Positions 40,125 through 47,742 of a DNA stretch of 49,036 nt are shown one piece after another. This DNA comes from an uncultured Bacteroides sp. (GTDB taxonomy: Bacteria > Bacteroidota > Bacteroidia > Bacteroidales > Bacteroidaceae). The DNA is taken from the NCBI RefSeq assembly GCF_937912035.1, contig NZ_CALDPF010000020.1:1-49036 (forward strand), given 5' to 3'. Within the stretch, counting starts at the first letter, position 1; each line of letters opens with the position of its first letter. The notes under the pieces are model-generated. The model ran no database searches and was not told the origin of the DNA. It saw nothing but the letters and a program-made list of their open reading frames with translations. The translations under genes were made by a program, and so were the position numbers.

Positions 40125-41186
40125 ATGGATTTTAAAGACTACTGTAAACAATTAGCTGATAGAGTTCAAAATCTCAAGGAGCAAATATTAACAGAAGAGG
40201 CGACCAAAAATGCGTTTATTATGCCGTTTATCCAAATGTTAGGATATGATGTATTTAATCCTCTAGAAGTCATTCCAGAGATGGATTGTGATTTGGTAAG
40301 AAAGAAAGGAGAGAAGATTGATTACGCTATAATGAAAGATGGCGAACCTATAATGTTAATTGAATGTAAGCATTGGAAACAAGATTTAAACCTTCATGAT
40401 AATCAATTACAAAAATACTTTGTAGCTTCAAAAGCAAAGTTTGGAGTTTTAACTAATGGCATAACATATAGATTTTACACAGACTTATCACAACAAAATT
40501 TAATGGATGATACTCCTTTTTTAGAAATTAATTTGGAGAATCTAAAAGATAATCAAGTTGAGGAACTCAAGAAATTTCATAAATCTTATTTTAATTTAGA
40601 AACTATATTAAGTACGGCTAATGAATTAAAATATATGTCTGCTCTAAAAGCTGAAATTAAAACCGAGTTCAACTCCCCATCCCCTGAATTAGTAAAAGTT
40701 TTATCTAAAAGAGTTTATGATGGAGTAATGACACAGAAAGTTCTTGAGCAATTTACGGAACACGTTAAGCGTGCTCTTTCAAATTATGTAAATGAAGTTA
40801 TATCTGAACGCTTGAACGTTGCAATAAAAAGTACAGAGCAGACATCCACATCAGAAACAGTAGAAGAATGCAATGAAATAGTAGAGCCTGTTAGTAAGAT
40901 TATTACTACTGAAGAAGAACTTGAAGCATTCTATATTATTAAATCCATCCTACGCAATACTATCAATTCTGATCGTATTACTTATCGGGATGCGCAAAGC
41001 TATTTTGCAGTCTTTATTGATGATAACAACAGAAAGCCTGTATGTAGACTTTATTTTAATAAGACTAGTAATAGCATAGGTATATTTGATGCTGATAAAA
41101 ATGAGAGTAAATTCAAGATTGAGAACTTAGATGAGATATATAATTACCAGTCGGAACTAATTAATTCAATCCAAAAGTATCTATAA
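40125..41186 (+). CDS. HsdR-N-like restriction endonuclease family protein
   Basis: The 353-aa protein has a PD-(D/E)XK domain of the type I restriction R-subunit N-terminal class: GEKIDYAIMKDGEPIMLIECKHW, with Asp66, Glu80 and Lys82. The middle is helical. The C-terminal part, from about residue 265, is an alpha-beta domain (SYFAVFIDDNNRKPVCRLYF). There is no helicase part and no methylase nearby, so it is not a full type I system. It sits between repressor and integrase and is probably expressed from the prophage. A defence or superinfection role is inferred. Confidence 0.78.
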   Translation: MDFKDYCKQLADRVQNLKEQILTEEATKNAFIMPFIQMLGYDVFNPLEVIPEMDCDLVRKKGEKIDYAIMKDGEPIMLIECKHWKQDLNLHDNQLQKYFVASKAKFGVLTNGITYRFYTDLSQQNLMDDTPFLEINLENLKDNQVEELKKFHKSYFNLETILSTANELKYMSALKAEIKTEFNSPSPELVKVLSKRVYDGVMTQKVLEQFTEHVKRALSNYVNEVISERLNVAIKSTEQTSTSETVEECNEIVEPVSKIITTEEELEAFYIIKSILRNTINSDRITYRDAQSYFAVFIDDNNRKPVCRLYFNKTSNSIGIFDADKNESKFKIENLDEIYNYQSELINSIQKYL

Positions 41187-41241
41187 GCTTGACGCATATT
41201 TGACTCAATAAAGATTTCTCGTTTTAAATATACTAAATATC

Positions 41242-41266
41242 AATGCCCGCTTTACTAGTGGGCATT
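41242..41266. terminator. bidirectional terminator between moron and integrase
   Basis: AATGCCC (41242-41248) pairs with GGGCATT (41260-41266), extended inwards by CT/AG. It separates the + gene (40125-41186) and the - integrase gene. Confidence 0.7.
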
Positions 41267-41268
41267 TG

Positions 41269-42459
41269 TTATATAATATCATCGGAAGGTAGCCAATCCC
41301 CTTTTAGATAATCTATCAATCTTCTATTAGCTCTATCAATCCTATGTTGATCATATTCTATGTAAATATCTGTAATACTATTTGATGAATGCCCAAGTCC
41401 TGCTGCTATAACATCTTTGCTTATTCCAATAGATGAAGCTAGAGTTGCCCATGTATGGCGCGCCCAATAGGTTGTAAGAAAATCCATCATAGGTTCCTTT
41501 GCTCCTATCTTCTTCATCTTCTTAAGGTGTAGATTCATTTTAGATGTGTATGAGTTGATAATATTATTATCTTGAACTCTTAAAAGATAGTTAACCCCTT
41601 TATATTTGTTAATCAAATCCAATGCCTCAGGCTCAACCTTTATAAGATAATTGGCTCCGGTTTTTCTCCTCTTATAACTAATATACCCCCCTTTCATATC
41701 ACTATGCTTTAAATTGAAAAGGTCCACAGTATTTATACCCCTTAAATAAAAGATTAGAAAAAAGTAATCCCTATATTCTTGATCCTTTTCTGAAATATCA
41801 GCAGTGAAGAAATCTCGTAATAACTCTATACCTATATTTCTCTTTCTAGTTCTTTCCTTTTTAATTTTCAACACCCTAAACGGATAATTTTGCGTTAATC
41901 CTTTATTTATGGCACTATTAAATGCTGTCTTAAACGCAGCTATATATCTTGCAATAGTATTTATTGATACCCTATTTTTGAGAAATATTATAAAATCTTC
42001 AATCCAAATAGAGTTGATATTGTCTAATGTTGCTGTTGAATCAAATTCTTCAACGTATAACATCATAGCTGTATAAATTCTCTTACTGCTATCACTGTTT
42101 TTAGTAGGCATATAAGCCTTTAAATAATCAACAATATAATATGATCCCCTTTTAATGTTGAATAATTCAGATGTGATTATCTCTTTTAACCGAGCATCTG
42201 ACATCGTTTTGAGAGAGCCGTTTAGTTCAAGCGATGTAATAACTCTATCAACTGTGCTAACAATATTTCTTAATCTTGAGTTTTTAGTTTTGTAGTTCTC
42301 TTCTCTCTTTCCTAACTCTCCATTTATCCAATTATCCTCTCTGCAATTAATATTAGTTGAGATATAAAATCTCTTCTTATGATTGATATAAACTTTTACA
42401 GGAAATGATCCGTCATTCTTAGCTCTTCTGTTATCGAGCCATAAACTTATATTTGCCAT
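41269..42459 (-). CDS. int: tyrosine integrase, Bacteroidetes phage type
   Basis: The 396-aa protein has an N-terminal arm-DNA-binding domain (VKVYINHKKRFYISTNINCREDNW), a SAM-like core-binding domain, and a C-terminal catalytic domain. Visible catalytic residues are Arg in FYLRGINTVDLFNLKH, a Lys in YKRRKTGANY, the RHTWA box (YWARHTWATLAS), His in AGLGHSSN and the Tyr nucleophile in ITDIYIEYD. It integrates and excises phage A. The 5' end points to 42.47 kb, where paired repeats begin. Confidence 0.92.
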   Translation of the reverse strand: MANISLWLDNRRAKNDGSFPVKVYINHKKRFYISTNINCREDNWINGELGKREENYKTKNSRLRNIVSTVDRVITSLELNGSLKTMSDARLKEIITSELFNIKRGSYYIVDYLKAYMPTKNSDSSKRIYTAMMLYVEEFDSTATLDNINSIWIEDFIIFLKNRVSINTIARYIAAFKTAFNSAINKGLTQNYPFRVLKIKKERTRKRNIGIELLRDFFTADISEKDQEYRDYFFLIFYLRGINTVDLFNLKHSDMKGGYISYKRRKTGANYLIKVEPEALDLINKYKGVNYLLRVQDNNIINSYTSKMNLHLKKMKKIGAKEPMMDFLTTYWARHTWATLASSIGISKDVIAAGLGHSSNSITDIYIEYDQHRIDRANRRLIDYLKGDWLPSDDII

Positions 42460-42473
42460 AATAAACGATTAAA

Positions 42474-42737
42474 ATTTGCAACAGATTTGCAACAAATATA
42501 AGTAAAATAAGGGAAAATAGATTGCGATAAAGTAAATTTTATAATCGATATTACCATGATAATTTATTATTATTCTAAGCTAAAAGCCTATTTATCAGCA
42601 TATTACAATATACATATAACATCTATAGTAAAGTTTGTATCTGTTTCGCACTGCGGAATAGATGTATTATATAAAGTATTGATTATTACAATATTAATAG
42701 CATTAATATTTTATTTGCAACAGATTTGCAACAAATA
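42474..42737. repeat. two identical 25-bp repeats beside the integrase, possible arm sites
   Basis: A 25-base unit is present at 42474-42498 and again, identically, at 42713-42737. Each unit contains ATTTGCAAC twice, so the 9-mer occurs four times. The first lies 15 bases before the integrase start and overlaps a TATATTTG-like -7 element for it (42493-42500). The 214-base stretch between is AT-rich and holds only a weak 64-codon frame. Integrase arm-type sites or att-flanking repeats are the likely meaning. Confidence 0.75.
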
Positions 42738-42789
42738 CATTAAGTTTTAGATGCTGCTAATAGAAAAGTAATTGATCATATATTACAAA

Positions 42790-42817
42790 AATAACCACTC
42801 TTCCCAGAGTGGTTATT
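42790..42817. terminator. strong hairpin terminator
   Basis: AATAACCACTC and GAGTGGTTATT form a perfect 11-bp stem on a 6-base loop. The A/T-rich flanks fit termination in either direction. It marks the end of the repeat-bearing integrase region. Confidence 0.7.
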
Positions 42818-42954
42818 AAGAAAAAATTAGAGTTTTGCCCATGACTTTTTCAAATCGCTAAGGTTTAAATTAAAATACGTATGTTTTTTAAAAGAATATC
42901 TAAGCAAAAGTATAAATTATAGATTTTTTTGGCAAGAAAATTTTTATGAAAAAA

Positions 42955-42982
42955 GGGAAGCTCCCAATAACGGAAGCTCCCC
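42955..42982 (-). terminator. terminator of the DUF5053 operon
   Basis: Read leftward, GGGGAGCTTCC pairs with GGGAGCTTCCC (two G-U pairs) before a run of Ts. It lies about 30 bases after the DUF5053 stop. Confidence 0.7.
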
Positions 42983-43010
42983 AGGTGTAATCAATCACAA
43001 AAATTAAACA

Positions 43011-43430
43011 TTATCTGATATAAACAGAACTTATTCTATTTGCAATATCTTGAATGGCATCATTAAAGATCTTCTTTTCTCTTTCATTAAAGGTATATAC
43101 TTTTCCACGTACTTTATTACCATTGATTCTTTGATATAACCAAGCTCTGCTTTTCCCAAAATACTTTTTAGCGATATACGATAATGAAACTAATTGAGAT
43201 ATATCCTCTAATTGTTCCTTCATAGATATTTTTTCATTGATTGATGAAATATCTTTTTGTATAGAGAGAATGCCTTCAGTGAAAAAAGCTGATGAAACTT
43301 TTTTCTCTTCATCTGTTAATTGAAGTTCTGATAGTTCCTTCATTAAAACATCAAGTTTTTCACGTTCTTCAGGAATAATACTACCCATTAACGGCTTGAT
43401 TTCATTTAAGATTACCTCTAATTTTCTCAT
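43011..43430 (-). CDS. DUF5053 protein
   Basis: The 139-aa product matches DUF5053, a Bacteroides family. A coiled N-terminal two-thirds is followed by the conserved block EQLEDISQLVSLSYIAKKYFG, then KSRAWLYQRINGNKVRGK and NDAIQDIANRISSV. The YIAKKYFGKSRAWLYQRING part resembles a helix-turn-helix. The role is unknown, possibly regulatory. It is the second gene of an operon driven by the promoter at 43666-43697 and closed by the hairpin at 42955-42982. Confidence 0.85.
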   Translation of the reverse strand: MRKLEVILNEIKPLMGSIIPEEREKLDVLMKELSELQLTDEEKKVSSAFFTEGILSIQKDISSINEKISMKEQLEDISQLVSLSYIAKKYFGKSRAWLYQRINGNKVRGKVYTFNEREKKIFNDAIQDIANRISSVYIR

Positions 43431-43467
43431 GATATTTAATTTTAAAGGTTGCCCCTTTCGGGGCTCC

Positions 43468-43626
43468 CTATTTTAATTTCTTTAGTAATTTGTTTAAATC
43501 GTCCAACATCATATTTATCTGTCTTTCTCTTTCTTCTTCACTTATTCCAAGAATATTGGCGATTTTAAGATAATCAGTTATTTTCTGTTTTACCTTTTTA
43601 ATTTCTTTTTCTAATTCTTCATCCAT
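43468..43626 (-). CDS. small coiled-coil protein, 52 aa
   Basis: Read leftward from the ATG at 43624-43626, a 52-codon frame ends at 43468. The product is acidic and helical (EELEKEIKKVKQKITDYLKI, then ISEEERERQINMMLDDL). It lies 37 bases before the DUF5053 gene and downstream of a strong promoter. A GCCCC/GGGGC hairpin with a GAAA loop (43451-43464) lies between the two genes. I do not recognise a family. Confidence 0.55.
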   Translation of the reverse strand: MDEELEKEIKKVKQKITDYLKIANILGISEEERERQINMMLDDLNKLLKKLK

Positions 43627-43665
43627 CTTTAATTTAATGATTAATATTCGTTTTTGATTACACTA

Positions 43666-43697
43666 CAAATATACATAATCATCTGATTATGCACAAA
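43666..43697 (-). promoter_or_regulatory. Bacteroidetes promoter with operator in the spacer
   Basis: Read leftward, TTTG (43694-43697) and TATATTTG (43666-43673) match the -33/-7 elements with a 20-base spacer. The spacer is filled by a perfect palindrome, CATAATCA/TGATTATG around TC (43674-43691). A dimeric repressor bound there would block transcription. It drives the 52-aa and DUF5053 genes. Confidence 0.75.
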
Positions 43698-43958
43698 TAT
43701 TTGATGTATTTTTTTTAGAAAAAACATAACAAGAGGATGCTCTACAACATCCTCTATAGGTTAAGTGGGGAAATAATATGAATAAAGTTTCTAAAGAATA
43801 ATTTTTAAATTGTCTAAATAAGAGTATAATAAGAAGAAATATCGTTATTTTCTTGCCTATTTATATAAAATACACGATTTTTGAATCGTTATTTACTAAA
43901 CATATGCGCTGCACCTCAGAATCTTCCTTTGTTGTCTGCTGCCGCATTCAAGAAATTT

Positions 43959-43986
43959 CCGGGTATTCCTACTACCCGGTTTTTTT
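43959..43986 (+). terminator. strong rho-independent terminator of unknown transcript
   Basis: CCGGGTA (43959-43965) pairs with TACCCGG (43973-43979) around a 7-base loop, followed by seven Ts. Upstream on the + strand there is no gene, so the transcript that ends here is not known. Confidence 0.75.
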
Positions 43987-44179
43987 ATCCTATGTAGGAA
44001 GTAGGATAAATCTTTACTAACGTAAAGAAAGGAGGTGTAGTGGCATATGGAAATAGTAAATAACCTCAAAACCGATGAAGGGAAGAAAGAAGTTTTTTTG
44101 TAAATTTATTATAAAAAAACTGGAAAAGAATATATCCTAAAAAGGCTAAATTCTTTCATTTTTTCCTTTAATTAGTTTT

Positions 44180-44225
44180 ATGCAGCAATTATGTAGGATA
44201 GTTGCTGCATTTTTACAAAATGCTA
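44180..44225 (+). terminator. terminator-like hairpin near the lysis genes
   Basis: ATGCAGCAA (44180-44188) pairs with TTGCTGCAT (44212-44220) with a 23-base loop, then TTTTT. It fits a + strand terminator. The hairpin may also stop transcripts arriving from the lysis genes. Confidence 0.55.
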
Positions 44226-44279
44226 CTATTAATTATTAGCACAAAGATACACTAACCTTGTGTGATATCCTCTATAATT

Positions 44280-44795
44280 CTAAATGTTCTCATCAATTTC
44301 ACTTTTTATGTTCTTCCAAATCAAATAGATACCAATTAAAATAGCTAATCCAATTCCTAAGTATTTCCCTAAGTTATCAAACATACCTTTGGTAACAGAT
44401 TCTTCTTTCACATCTTCTTTGCTCACGACATTTATGTCGGTAGCAAAATTAATATCAGTGCTATCCTTTTTGGTTTCGTTTACTCCTGTGTGCTTGGTTT
44501 CATCTGCTTTATCTTTGATAACCGATTCAATGATTTTCTTCTTCTCGGTAACTTGGGATGGAGTCTGCTTATCTGTGTCATATATAGTAATCGTTTCAGA
44601 TTCTTCTATACGTGTATAGTTTTCCGTTTCTGTGCGTTTCGTTGTTTTAGTGCTGTCAGTATTACTTTCAGTATGAACGCTCGTAATATTGCTAGAAGAT
44701 TGCTCGTAACTTGATACATCACGAACAACTTCTTTTGTCTTGCAACTACACATCAAGAGGATTAATAATAAAAGACTTACAATAAATGATTTCAT
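44280..44795 (-). CDS. putative u-spanin (lipoprotein with C-terminal membrane helix)
   Basis: The 171-aa protein begins with a signal peptide and a lipobox-like end, SLLLLILLMCSC, with Cys18 the likely lipid site. A long Ser/Thr/Glu-rich helical middle follows (VRDVSSYEQSSSNITSVHTE and more). The C-terminal segment LGKYLGIGLAILIGIYLIWK is a membrane helix. A lipoprotein anchored to the outer membrane with an inner-membrane helix at the other end is the u-spanin design, which fuses the membranes in lysis. It follows the endolysin gene with a four-base overlap. Confidence 0.65.
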   Translation of the reverse strand: MKSFIVSLLLLILLMCSCKTKEVVRDVSSYEQSSSNITSVHTESNTDSTKTTKRTETENYTRIEESETITIYDTDKQTPSQVTEKKKIIESVIKDKADETKHTGVNETKKDSTDINFATDINVVSKEDVKEESVTKGMFDNLGKYLGIGLAILIGIYLIWKNIKSEIDENI

Positions 44796-45211
44796 AACGT
44801 CAAAACTTGATTACGGTTATTATCTTCATTGTAGCTTACGTGGATCCATTGTGGGATTCCATCCTTATCTGGTTTCTCATTTATAAGTTGGTCGAACTCC
44901 AAATTATCACGGATATACTCAAACAGCCAGAGATTATCTTTTTTATCAGCACTTTGTATATCGGCTGCCTTACCTTCCATGTGCTGGCTATTCTTTGCTC
45001 CACCAAGTATCTTATTCAGAGATAAACTTCTAAATCCACTATTCACATATATAGGTTTTCTGTATGCACTCCTCAAAGGATCTAGAACATTATCTATCAG
45101 CTTCTCCATGTTCATCTTCTGTCTCAAGTTCGGCTCATTCTTGATACCTTTATTTAGAGCTACATCACTGCGACATAGCTCGCCTATTGTAAAAAACATT
45201 CCCATAATCAA
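44792..45211 (-). CDS. M15-family endolysin (D-Ala-D-Ala carboxypeptidase-like)
   Basis: The 139-aa protein is an M15-type peptidoglycan peptidase. His77 and Asp84 lie in NSQHMEGKAADIQ, the standard SxHxxGxAxD motif, and His124 in QWIHVSY completes the zinc site. The N terminus (TIGELCRSDVALNKGI) and LDPLRSAYRKPIYVNSGFRS are the usual family blocks. There is no signal peptide, so a holin-type partner is needed for release. It lies between the membrane coiled-coil gene and the spanin-like gene, forming a lysis cassette. Confidence 0.92.
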   Translation of the reverse strand: MIMGMFFTIGELCRSDVALNKGIKNEPNLRQKMNMEKLIDNVLDPLRSAYRKPIYVNSGFRSLSLNKILGGAKNSQHMEGKAADIQSADKKDNLWLFEYIRDNLEFDQLINEKPDKDGIPQWIHVSYNEDNNRNQVLTL

Positions 45212-45621
45212 TCATTATTATGTTTTTCACATTCTGAACAGTGCGCTTTCTCATATTCTTTGATAACAGGACAATCCTCTATCTTTACTGGAAACTTACA
45301 ACGATAGCCTTGATATACTGCGCTTGTCAACTGAAATACAGAGTTCTCCGTTTTATTTAATCTCTTTTCGATTTTATCAAATCTAATGATTAATTCAGAT
45401 ATGTATTTCTTGTTTGATTCTTTGTACTCTTCAAACTCTTTTACTTTATCATCATACCTTTCACTAGCTTCGTCATACATCCTATGCGCTTCATTCAACA
45501 TTTCCTGCATGTTGTGTATGTCGATAGTCTGTTTATTCGATTTGGCGTGATACAGGCTGATAAAGCCTGTAACACCACCAATAGTAGTTATCGCACTTAT
45601 TATTATTTCAATCAATGTCAT
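45208..45621 (-). CDS. membrane-anchored coiled-coil protein, lysis-cassette partner
   Basis: Residues 3-25 (LIEIIISAITTIGGVTGFISLYH) are a membrane helix. The body is a long coiled coil (MYDEASERYDDKVKEFEEYKE). The C terminus has CKFPVKIEDCP and AHCSECEKH, a four-cysteine cluster that may bind metal. It immediately precedes the M15 endolysin with a four-base overlap, the place of a holin or holin regulator. One helix only makes a pinholin-like role possible but unproven. Confidence 0.55.
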   Translation of the reverse strand: MTLIEIIISAITTIGGVTGFISLYHAKSNKQTIDIHNMQEMLNEAHRMYDEASERYDDKVKEFEEYKESNKKYISELIIRFDKIEKRLNKTENSVFQLTSAVYQGYRCKFPVKIEDCPVIKEYEKAHCSECEKHNND

Positions 45622-45632
45622 ATTATAAACTA

Positions 45633-46067
45633 TTATAGCATAACTCCTAACTCATCTAATTTTTTAAGTTCCCAACCATTATCTTTTATCATCTTTGTTA
45701 AGCTAGTATCATCCAACTTCTCAATTAAGATGTTTACCTCTTTTCCAAGCTCTTCTGTCTTTGCGTTTTCAACCTTTTGGATATAGTCAAGAATTCTTTT
45801 TATAGCTTCATTCTCTTCTTCAGTAACCTTGTAAGAATTATCTACGTTTAACTTTGTTATCACTTCCATTCTTACTTTATCATCTGCTTCAATACCATCG
45901 TATCTAAACTTATCATGTACATCTTTTGAAAATGCTTCGTACTCCTCTACTAAAGGGCGCATCGCTTTTCTAGCCTTTACTATCTTTAATACTTCACTAT
46001 CCTCTAGATTAGATACCTTTGCTTCACCTAAAACATTGTAAGCGTTTAATACTTCTATTAATTTCAT
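45633..46067 (-). CDS. helical protein, 144 aa, tail-lysis junction (positional partner of 10185 gene)
   Basis: The product is mostly helical and charged, beginning MKLIEVLNAYNVLGEAKVS, with KARKAMRPLVEEYEAFS and a C-terminal KMIKDNGWELKKLDELGVML. It is in the same position after the retropepsin as the 138-aa gene at 10185-10601. The two share layout, but little residue identity. The equivalent gap before it is only 11 bases. The family is unknown. Confidence 0.6.
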   Translation of the reverse strand: MKLIEVLNAYNVLGEAKVSNLEDSEVLKIVKARKAMRPLVEEYEAFSKDVHDKFRYDGIEADDKVRMEVITKLNVDNSYKVTEEENEAIKRILDYIQKVENAKTEELGKEVNILIEKLDDTSLTKMIKDNGWELKKLDELGVML

Positions 46068-46078
46068 AATCGTATATT

Positions 46079-46468
46079 TTATTCAAAAATTATTTCGTTG
46101 TCGTTTGCGTCTATTTGTATGCCATTTACTTTCATTTGTGGCAGGGATATTATACCTATTATTTCAATTCCTGTTTCTCTTTCTATAGAGTTTATAATGT
46201 TGTCAATATCAGTTAGTATAAATTGTGAGAATGGTCTGCCATTGATTACTGGGAACGTATCACAGATATAAGAAGTGCTAAGCTCTCCTCCAGCTCCAAC
46301 TATCTTTCCATTGAAAGGTCTACCTCTCTTTAGATCATATTTTCTTCTGTGACTTTCGGATATGAGGGCTATTGAAGCCCCCGTATCTATTAGAAAGTTT
46401 GCAGACTTACCATTTACCACTCCTTCAATGATTAGTCTTTTATCTGATTTGCTTTTTATTCTTTTCAT
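46079..46468 (-). CDS. retropepsin-like aspartic protease (tail cassette copy 2)
   Basis: The 129-aa protein is a second copy of the retropepsin at 10720-11109, with the same Asp28-Thr29-Gly30 loop and IIGIISLPQMK motif after the flap. By eye, about 106 of 129 residues agree. Differences cluster in the flap region. Its start overlaps the stop of the upstream gene by one base in the same TAATG form. Conservation of gene and coupling in two phages argues for a function tied to the fibre-linked protein. Confidence 0.8.
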   Translation of the reverse strand: MKRIKSKSDKRLIIEGVVNGKSANFLIDTGASIALISESHRRKYDLKRGRPFNGKIVGAGGELSTSYICDTFPVINGRPFSQFILTDIDNIINSIERETGIEIIGIISLPQMKVNGIQIDANDNEIIFE

Positions 46469-47742
46469 TATGTTCCTCTTGTTATATTAATACTCATACT
46501 ATAGCCCATAGGGTTTGAACTCCATGTATTACCGCCATCTGTAGAATAGAAAAACATTACATATATAATTTTACCATATGCTTTTATAAGATTTGCAAAA
46601 TTTAATCCGACAGTTTGAACTCCTGAACCACCTTCAACTAAAGTGTATCCATTAGCCATATTTTGCCTTGTAGTAGTGTCTATTGGTGTTCCAACAGCTG
46701 TTTGGTTATTGTTATATCCTTCTCCTACGGTTTGAACTTTAAACATTACATGCTTACTATTAGCAGGCAAATTATTAGTATTAAAGCCAGCACCAATTAT
46801 ATACATTGGAACTTCCTTTTTATCTATATCAAATTTGATGTATAAATTAGAATATCCATTCATAGATACTTGATTTGAAGATGCTGTACTTGAAGCCCTC
46901 CAAGGTGATATACTTTCACTTGGTGAATACGCACAATATCCATTAGAAATATTTCTGTTAAACAATGTAAAGAAAGATATTTGTCTATAATAACCAGTCA
47001 TACTTCTTGGTGGCATCATTCCTGTTTGTGGTTGATATTGTCCACTTTCATATTTTTGCATCCCCATCAGTACGTCAATTTTTTTATTATTAAACATACT
47101 CACGTCAACATCTATATACAATTCACTTCCTGCTGAGCTTAATGGAGTTTCACTTTTATACTTATAATTCCAATTTTCTAATCCGTAAAAAGGTATTTGG
47201 GAATTATATTCATATATTTCAGCAACAAAATAATAACTATAAAATTTTTTAAAGAACTCTCCCAATGTAGGAAAGTCACCCAAAGCTAAGTTGCTATACA
47301 TAACTAACCTTATTTTATTAGTTTCAAAAAGATTTACTGATGTAGTATAATTTTGCACATCCATATAGAATGGTGTTTGCGCCGCTGGATTATATCCCTT
47401 GAAATCTCCCATTCTACAAGGCTTCCCTTCTTGTACTTTTTCATATACCCAATCAGGATAAGCAGCAGCCCCCATTGAATGGTTTATGTATAACTTATTA
47501 AGATTCAGTCCATCACTTGCTTGAGCTATTGGGGGTTTCATCCCCCAAGTTAGCCCTATTGAATGGTCTGTATCAAATGACATATCAGATACTATATCAC
47601 TTGAAACTGGTTTTACCCTACTCCATTTATTTATTTTATCACTTCGACATAAAGTTGTTATGGTATTACTACTTTCACCTAATATTTGCTTTATATCATC
47701 AATAGTGACAGGTGCCACTATTATTCCTCCGTTACCTATCAT
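46468..47742 (-). CDS. tail-fibre-linked protein of unknown function (copy 2), 424 aa
   Basis: This copy shares almost all of the last 350 residues with the 422-aa protein at 11109-12377, including the LNKLYINHSMGAAAYPDWVY and GSGVQTVGLNFANLIKAY blocks, but differs in the N-terminal 60 or so residues. It overlaps the S74 fibre end by 11 bases, exactly as copy 1 does. The variable N terminus may bind phage-specific fibre or tail parts, and the conserved part may do the shared function. Confidence 0.75.
   Translation of the reverse strand: MIGNGGIIVAPVTIDDIKQILGESSNTITTLCRSDKINKWSRVKPVSSDIVSDMSFDTDHSIGLTWGMKPPIAQASDGLNLNKLYINHSMGAAAYPDWVYEKVQEGKPCRMGDFKGYNPAAQTPFYMDVQNYTTSVNLFETNKIRLVMYSNLALGDFPTLGEFFKKFYSYYFVAEIYEYNSQIPFYGLENWNYKYKSETPLSSAGSELYIDVDVSMFNNKKIDVLMGMQKYESGQYQPQTGMMPPRSMTGYYRQISFFTLFNRNISNGYCAYSPSESISPWRASSTASSNQVSMNGYSNLYIKFDIDKKEVPMYIIGAGFNTNNLPANSKHVMFKVQTVGEGYNNNQTAVGTPIDTTTRQNMANGYTLVEGGSGVQTVGLNFANLIKAYGKIIYVMFFYSTDGGNTWSSNPMGYSMSINITRGT

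Larger units (their letters stand above)
43698..44279. other. gene-free stretch with several terminators
   Basis: Nothing convincing is encoded in these 582 bases. They hold an 8-bp hairpin at 43732-43755 (AGAGGATG/CATCCTCT), with a T-rich tail when read leftward, and a strong + strand terminator at 43959-43986 (CCGGGTA/TACCCGG plus seven Ts). A hairpin at 44180-44220 (ATGCAGCAA/TTGCTGCAT) is followed by five Ts. The + strand terminator at 43959 has no identified + gene before it, so a small RNA may end there. This stretch separates the DUF5053 operon from the lysis genes. Confidence 0.6.

Noticed and set aside
42556..42750. 64-codon hydrophobic + strand frame between the 25-bp repeats
   Set aside because: It is AT-rich low-complexity coding, part of it is the repeat itself, and it lacks a promoter or neighbours. 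Probably chance in an att-like region.
44047..44103. 18-codon + strand frame beginning MEIVNNLKTDEG
   Set aside because: It is short, with no promoter, neighbours or similarity that support translation.
9378..44279. Search for an attachment core shared by 9.38-9.56 kb and 41.2-44.3 kb
   Set aside because: The longest shared string noticed was AATATACATAT (11 bases), which is low complexity and not convincing. No att core is claimed.
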